Shown: positions 5,785-7,878 of the stretch, in pieces
Layout of the letters: every line of letters starts with the position of its first letter
Numbering within the stretch: position 1 is the first letter of the stretch
Assembly: GCA_947258625.1 (NCBI GenBank)
Contig: CAMYJN010000087.1
Span: forward strand, 1 to 7,878
Reading direction: 5' to 3'
DNA from: an uncultured Polyangiaceae bacterium
GTDB lineage: Bacteria > Myxococcota_A > Polyangia > Polyangiales > Houyiibacteriaceae
DNA length: 7,878 nt
Made by a program: the position numbers and the translations under genes
Notes under the pieces: model-generated
Databases searched by the model: none
Seen by the model: the letters and a program-made list of their open reading frames with translations, nothing else
Told to the model about the DNA's origin: nothing

Positions 5785-5850
5785 ATTACACAATATCGGA
5801 ACCCTCGGTAGCAAAATGGCTTGACATTTTACTACCGATCGTTAGTTAAT
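5785..5850. promoter_or_regulatory. Divergent promoters with nested TetR-type operators
   Basis: Plus strand: TTGACA (5821-5826), 18-bp gap, GTTAAT (5845-5850). Minus strand: TTGCTA (5814-5809), 18-bp gap, TGTAAT (5790-5785). TCGGTAGCAAAATG (5805-5818) and CATTTTACTACCGA (5825-5838) are 14-bp inverted arms with one mismatch and a 6-bp spacer. A second near-palindrome, ACTACCGATCGTTAGT (5831-5846, 7 of 8 pairs), lies between the plus-strand -35 and -10. Repressor binding here would shut off both directions. Confidence 0.65.
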
Positions 5851-5907
5851 GGTGGAAAGCCCCAGCACGAGGGAAATACTCAGCCTGGGAGCTTCAGGAG
5901 ATTAGCC

Positions 5908-6540
5908 GTGGACAACACCCCCCAAACCCGTCGACGTACTAGGCTGCAAATCGCTCTGGCCGGGGCCTTGTTCTCGGCCTCGACCCTCGGCCTGATGCCA
6001 AGCCACGCCGCAGCCGTGGAAGCGCACGTCGAAAACGCGGGGATATTCACCGCACAGATTCAGGTAGAAGGCTCGAATATCGCGACAGGCCAGGCGGTCA
6101 TCGTGGTCGACAAGCCGATCGAGGAGGTGCTTCCGATCTTGCTCGACTACGCCAACTACGTGCGGTTCATGCCCAACTTCACCAAGTCCAAGGTGCTCGC
6201 ACAGCGCGGGAGCCGAGCCATGGTCTACATGGAAGTCAGCGTCGCCAAGGGGATGTACACCCTTTACGGGCAGCTCAACCTCGCCGAGCGTCCCCAGGAC
6301 GGGGTCTCGCGAGTAATCGAGGGCAGCCTGATGGACGGAAACATCGATGCCTTCGATGCGAGCTTCAAGCTCACCCCGACCGATGACGGCGCAGGCACGG
6401 AGATCGACTTTCGGATCTATGTGGACCCCGACCTTCCACTGCCGTCTTCCGTATTCAGTCGAGAGAACGAGCGAGCTGCGGGCCGAACGGTTCGAGCTTT
6501 GCGCGCGCGGGTTGCCGAAGCGCCAGGTGGTTCGACCTGA
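5908..6540 (+). CDS. Exported SRPBCC/START-like (polyketide cyclase/COQ10-type) protein
   Basis: The 210-residue product starts at GTG 5908, seven bases after CAGGAG; the open frame continues upstream to 5821 but overlaps the promoter. Residues 8-36 form a signal peptide: RRRTR, a hydrophobic core LQIALAGALFSASTLGLM, and a PSHAAA cleavage region, so the mature protein is probably periplasmic. The remainder fits the SRPBCC helix-grip fold used to hold hydrophobic ligands: AQIQVEGSNIATGQAVIVVD, EEVLPILLDYANYVRFMPNF (typical of COQ10/cyclase-like members), VSRVIEGSLMDGNIDAFDAS, then a C-terminal helix SRENERAAGRTVRALRARV. It diverges from the TetR gene and precedes the SDR gene by 87 bp on the same strand. 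It may carry or present a hydrophobic compound; enzyme activity is not shown. Confidence 0.75.
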   Translation: MDNTPQTRRRTRLQIALAGALFSASTLGLMPSHAAAVEAHVENAGIFTAQIQVEGSNIATGQAVIVVDKPIEEVLPILLDYANYVRFMPNFTKSKVLAQRGSRAMVYMEVSVAKGMYTLYGQLNLAERPQDGVSRVIEGSLMDGNIDAFDASFKLTPTDDGAGTEIDFRIYVDPDLPLPSSVFSRENERAAGRTVRALRARVAEAPGGST

Positions 6541-6627
6541 GCCCCGCTCCCGCAGCATCCATATTCGAGCACTCAATCGAGAACAGCGTTCCGCTCACCG
6601 GTTCACCATCAAAGAAGGACAAGAATC

Positions 6628-7359
6628 ATGTCACGTTTCGCCAACAAAGTTGCGCTTATCACCGGTGGAGGAACCGGTATCGGTCGAGCGGTAGCCAAAG
6701 CCCTGGTCGCCGAAGGAGCCAAGGTGGTCGTCACCGGCCGTCGGGAAGAGCCTCTCAAGCAACTCGCCGCCGAACACACGGACGCGGTGCGCTACATCAC
6801 TGCAGACGTCACCGAGAAAGGCGCTCCGGCGAACGCGGTCCGTTTCGTCATCGAGCAGTTCGACCGCCTGGACGTCCTGGTCAACAACGCCGGCCTCGGC
6901 ACTCTGGCGCCCCTGGTCGAGCTCGACGACGAGGCGCTCGAACAGACGCTCGCGGTGAATGTACGAGGCCTGTTGGTCACGACGCGCGAGGCGATTCCCC
7001 ATCTGTCCAAGAGCGGCGGCGCCGTCGTCAACATCTCATCGACCCTCGCCCAGGCGTCGATGCCTGGTGCGGCGGCGTACTCGGGTGCGAAGGCAGCGGT
7101 CGAGCGCACTACCACGGCCTTGGCCGTGGAGCTCGGACCGCAAGGTATTCGCCTCAACTCGGTCGCCCCGGGCCTCACGGAAACAGACATGAGCGCCGGC
7201 ATCCCGCAAGAAATGCTCGACGGTATGATCGCTCAAACCCCTCTGGGCCGCCTCGGCCGGCCCGAGGATATCGCCAGAGCGGTGACGTTCTTGGCAAGCG
7301 ACGATGCCTCGTGGATCACCGGCCAGGTGCTGCAGAGCAGCGGCGGCCTGATGCTCTAG
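6628..7359 (+). CDS. Short-chain dehydrogenase/reductase (SDR), NADP-type
   Basis: The 243-residue product is a classical SDR. It has the nucleotide-binding TGGGTGIG at residues 12-19, TGRR after the second strand (Arg38, suggesting NADP(H)), NNAG at 86-89, Asn111, Ser138 in NISST, and the catalytic Tyr151-x-x-x-Lys155 in YSGAK. The later PG-x-x-x-T and the C-terminal GRPEDIARAVTFLASDDASWITGQ segment are also canonical. It would oxidise an alcohol or reduce a ketone in the cytoplasm; many close types are 3-oxoacyl-ACP reductase-like, but the substrate is unknown. ATG 6628 follows GAAGGA at a good distance. It lies 87 bp after the SRPBCC gene and is probably co-transcribed under the TetR-type regulator. 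The 7360-7502 gap after it shows no convincing gene or strong terminator. Confidence 0.93.
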   Translation: MSRFANKVALITGGGTGIGRAVAKALVAEGAKVVVTGRREEPLKQLAAEHTDAVRYITADVTEKGAPANAVRFVIEQFDRLDVLVNNAGLGTLAPLVELDDEALEQTLAVNVRGLLVTTREAIPHLSKSGGAVVNISSTLAQASMPGAAAYSGAKAAVERTTTALAVELGPQGIRLNSVAPGLTETDMSAGIPQEMLDGMIAQTPLGRLGRPEDIARAVTFLASDDASWITGQVLQSSGGLML

Positions 7360-7502
7360 GGGTTGCACCCTCCACCAAGCCGAGATCTTCCACCCAACCT
7401 TCCACTTTCCAGGGGACACCCCGGGGCGGCACGCAACGCCACGGGACATGATGTGGTTGATGTTGCTGAATTTCCCGAATGGTGTTCTCGGCTAGGCGAA
7501 TA

Positions 7503-7550
7503 TTGCCAAGGTTGAAGTCGTGAGTTCGAATCTCATTTCCCGCTCCAAAA
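7503..7550 (+). repeat. att copy 3: distal 3'-half tRNA-Gly repeat
   Basis: Identical over 48 bp to 46-93. It is preceded by unrelated sequence (CTAGGCGAATA) and followed by AAGCCGG-type sequence and a second partial tRNA end, GGCTCCAAATGGC (7554-7566), leading into a terminator. It would be the attR-type junction with the original chromosome. Confidence 0.9.
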
Positions 7551-7561
7551 GCCGGCTCCAA

Positions 7562-7831
7562 ATGGCGATGACGGCTCCGTTTTGCGGGGCCGTTTTTCGT
7601 TGGGGTTACGGTGCTTCTGGTCACCTGGGTCGTCCCTTCCTCAACGTGTCTCGCCCGTACCTGGTCTCGTTGCTCGAGAAGTGCGAGATCCCCCTTCACC
7701 AGGTGGGCACTCACCGAAGGATCTATCTCTCCGAGCTGACGAGCTACAAGCAGCGACGAGACGAAGCCAGTCGTGCGGCTGCTAGAGAGCTTACGCAAAT
7801 GGCCCAGGAAGACGAACTAGGACACGAGTAA
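7562..7831 (+). CDS. Excisionase-type HTH antitoxin, probably 5'-truncated
   Basis: From about 7641 to the TAA at 7829-7831 the frame matches the small HTH_17 antitoxins that pair with PIN toxins: LNVSRPYLVSLLEKCEIPLH, then QVGTHRRIYLSELTSYKQRR and an acidic, Ala-rich tail ARELTQMAQEDELGHE. Intact members have a first helix like LTTQEAADLL before LNVSRPYLV. Here that place is taken by residues encoded by the att/terminator DNA (TAPFCGAVFRWGYG), and the only ATGs (7562, 7568) lie before or inside the terminator without a ribosome-binding site. The gene therefore seems to have lost its own start and promoter when the att junction formed. It is followed closely by a PIN-type toxin start. The family call is good; expression is doubtful. 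Confidence 0.6.
   Translation: MAMTAPFCGAVFRWGYGASGHLGRPFLNVSRPYLVSLLEKCEIPLHQVGTHRRIYLSELTSYKQRRDEASRAAARELTQMAQEDELGHE
7571..7597 (+). terminator. Probable native tRNA-Gly terminator, now displaced
   Basis: ACGGCTCC (7571-7578) pairs with GGGGCCGT (7586-7593), with one T-G pair and loop GTTTTGC, followed by TTTTT (7593-7597). The sequence aligns with the terminator after att copy 2. It lies about 40 bases after a tRNA 3' end, where a tRNA terminator belongs, but is 7.5 kb from the intact tRNA. Confidence 0.75.
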
Positions 7832-7834
7832 CTT

Positions 7835-7878
7835 GTGGCGTAAACCGTTGTCGTCGATGCAAACGTCCTCTACGACGG
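7835..7878 (+). CDS. PIN-domain toxin, N-terminal start (runs off the window)
   Basis: Codons 7844-7876 read TVVVDANVLYD, the first strand of PIN-domain ribonucleases, whose Asp in VxDANVLxx helps bind the catalytic metal. It follows the antitoxin stop by a few bases, the usual antitoxin-toxin order. The only in-frame start, GTG at 7835, is followed by GCG and then TAA at 7841-7843, so codon 3 is a stop. Either the toxin is inactivated by a nonsense change or it uses another start. Only 44 bases are in the window. Confidence 0.55.

Larger units (their letters stand above)
3321..7550. mobile_element. Module B: second att-flanked segment without recombinase
   Basis: Bounded by direct repeats 3321-3368 and 7503-7550. 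It carries six intact genes (DUF1772, ABM, HxlR, TetR, SRPBCC and SDR types) and no integrase, excisionase or transposase. It could be a second, tandem integrated element that has lost its integrase, or a passenger segment mobilised by the enzyme of another element at this tRNA. The repeats are seen; the mobile nature is inferred. Confidence 0.6.

Noticed and set aside
5821..5907. 29-residue N-terminal extension of the SRPBCC protein
   Set aside because: Its TTG start is the promoter -35 box, and the GTG at 5908 has a proper ribosome-binding site followed by a signal peptide.
5902..6576. Long minus-strand open frame of 224 codons
   Set aside because: It is antisense to the SRPBCC gene, has no family resemblance, and the plus-strand gene has signal peptide, fold motifs and ribosome-binding site.
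7363..7412. TTCCA-rich stretch after the SDR gene as another phased repeat
   Set aside because: The spacing of the few TCCA motifs is irregular and there are too few units to separate from chance.
7316..7798. Minus-strand frame containing GNEIRTHDFNLG
   Set aside because: This is another well-known artefact of translating the tRNA repeat in reverse; no independent coding support.

Overview
The window is a high-GC bacterial segment that looks like accessory DNA stacked in tandem behind a tRNA gene. It opens with an intact tRNA-Gly (anticodon GCC, CCA encoded, 16-90). The 3' half of that tRNA, from the anticodon loop to just past the CCA, recurs as direct repeats at 3321-3368 and 7503-7550. 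These repeats look like attachment (att) sites and divide the window into two modules: A (about 3.2 kb, 93-3320) and B (about 4.1 kb, 3369-7502). The sequence does not fix the organism. High GC, a tRNA with encoded CCA and the gene families seen suit a proteobacterium or a related high-GC Gram-negative lineage, but this is an inference.

Module A is a decayed integrative element. Beside the tRNA lies a tyrosine-recombinase gene cut off after its arm-binding and core-binding domains (144-470, minus), preceded by an excisionase-like helix-turn-helix ORF (214-705, minus). Between these and a divergent Fic-domain gene (1242-2363, plus) is the oddest object in the window: about 21 degenerate 10-bp units (811-1020) in exact register with no insertion or deletion. 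Downstream of fic are a triple CCACAAA motif, a frameshifted DoxX-like fragment and a degenerate transposase fragment, ending at the second att copy.

Module B has no recombinase. It holds two divergently arranged regulator/enzyme sets. In the first, a DUF1772/anthrone-oxygenase-like membrane protein and an antibiotic-biosynthesis-monooxygenase (ABM) domain protein (both minus) face an HxlR-type regulator whose start codon sits inside a perfect 17-bp palindrome. In the second, a TetR-type repressor (minus) faces an exported SRPBCC/START-like protein and an NADP-type short-chain dehydrogenase (plus), with nested inverted repeats covering both promoters. The enzyme families suggest oxidation/reduction of an aromatic or quinone-like compound, or its detoxification; no substrate can be read from sequence.

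After the third att copy comes a tRNA-type terminator homologous to the one after the second copy, then the presumed chromosomal flank: a 5'-truncated excisionase-type antitoxin and the beginning of a PIN-domain toxin with an in-frame stop at codon 3.
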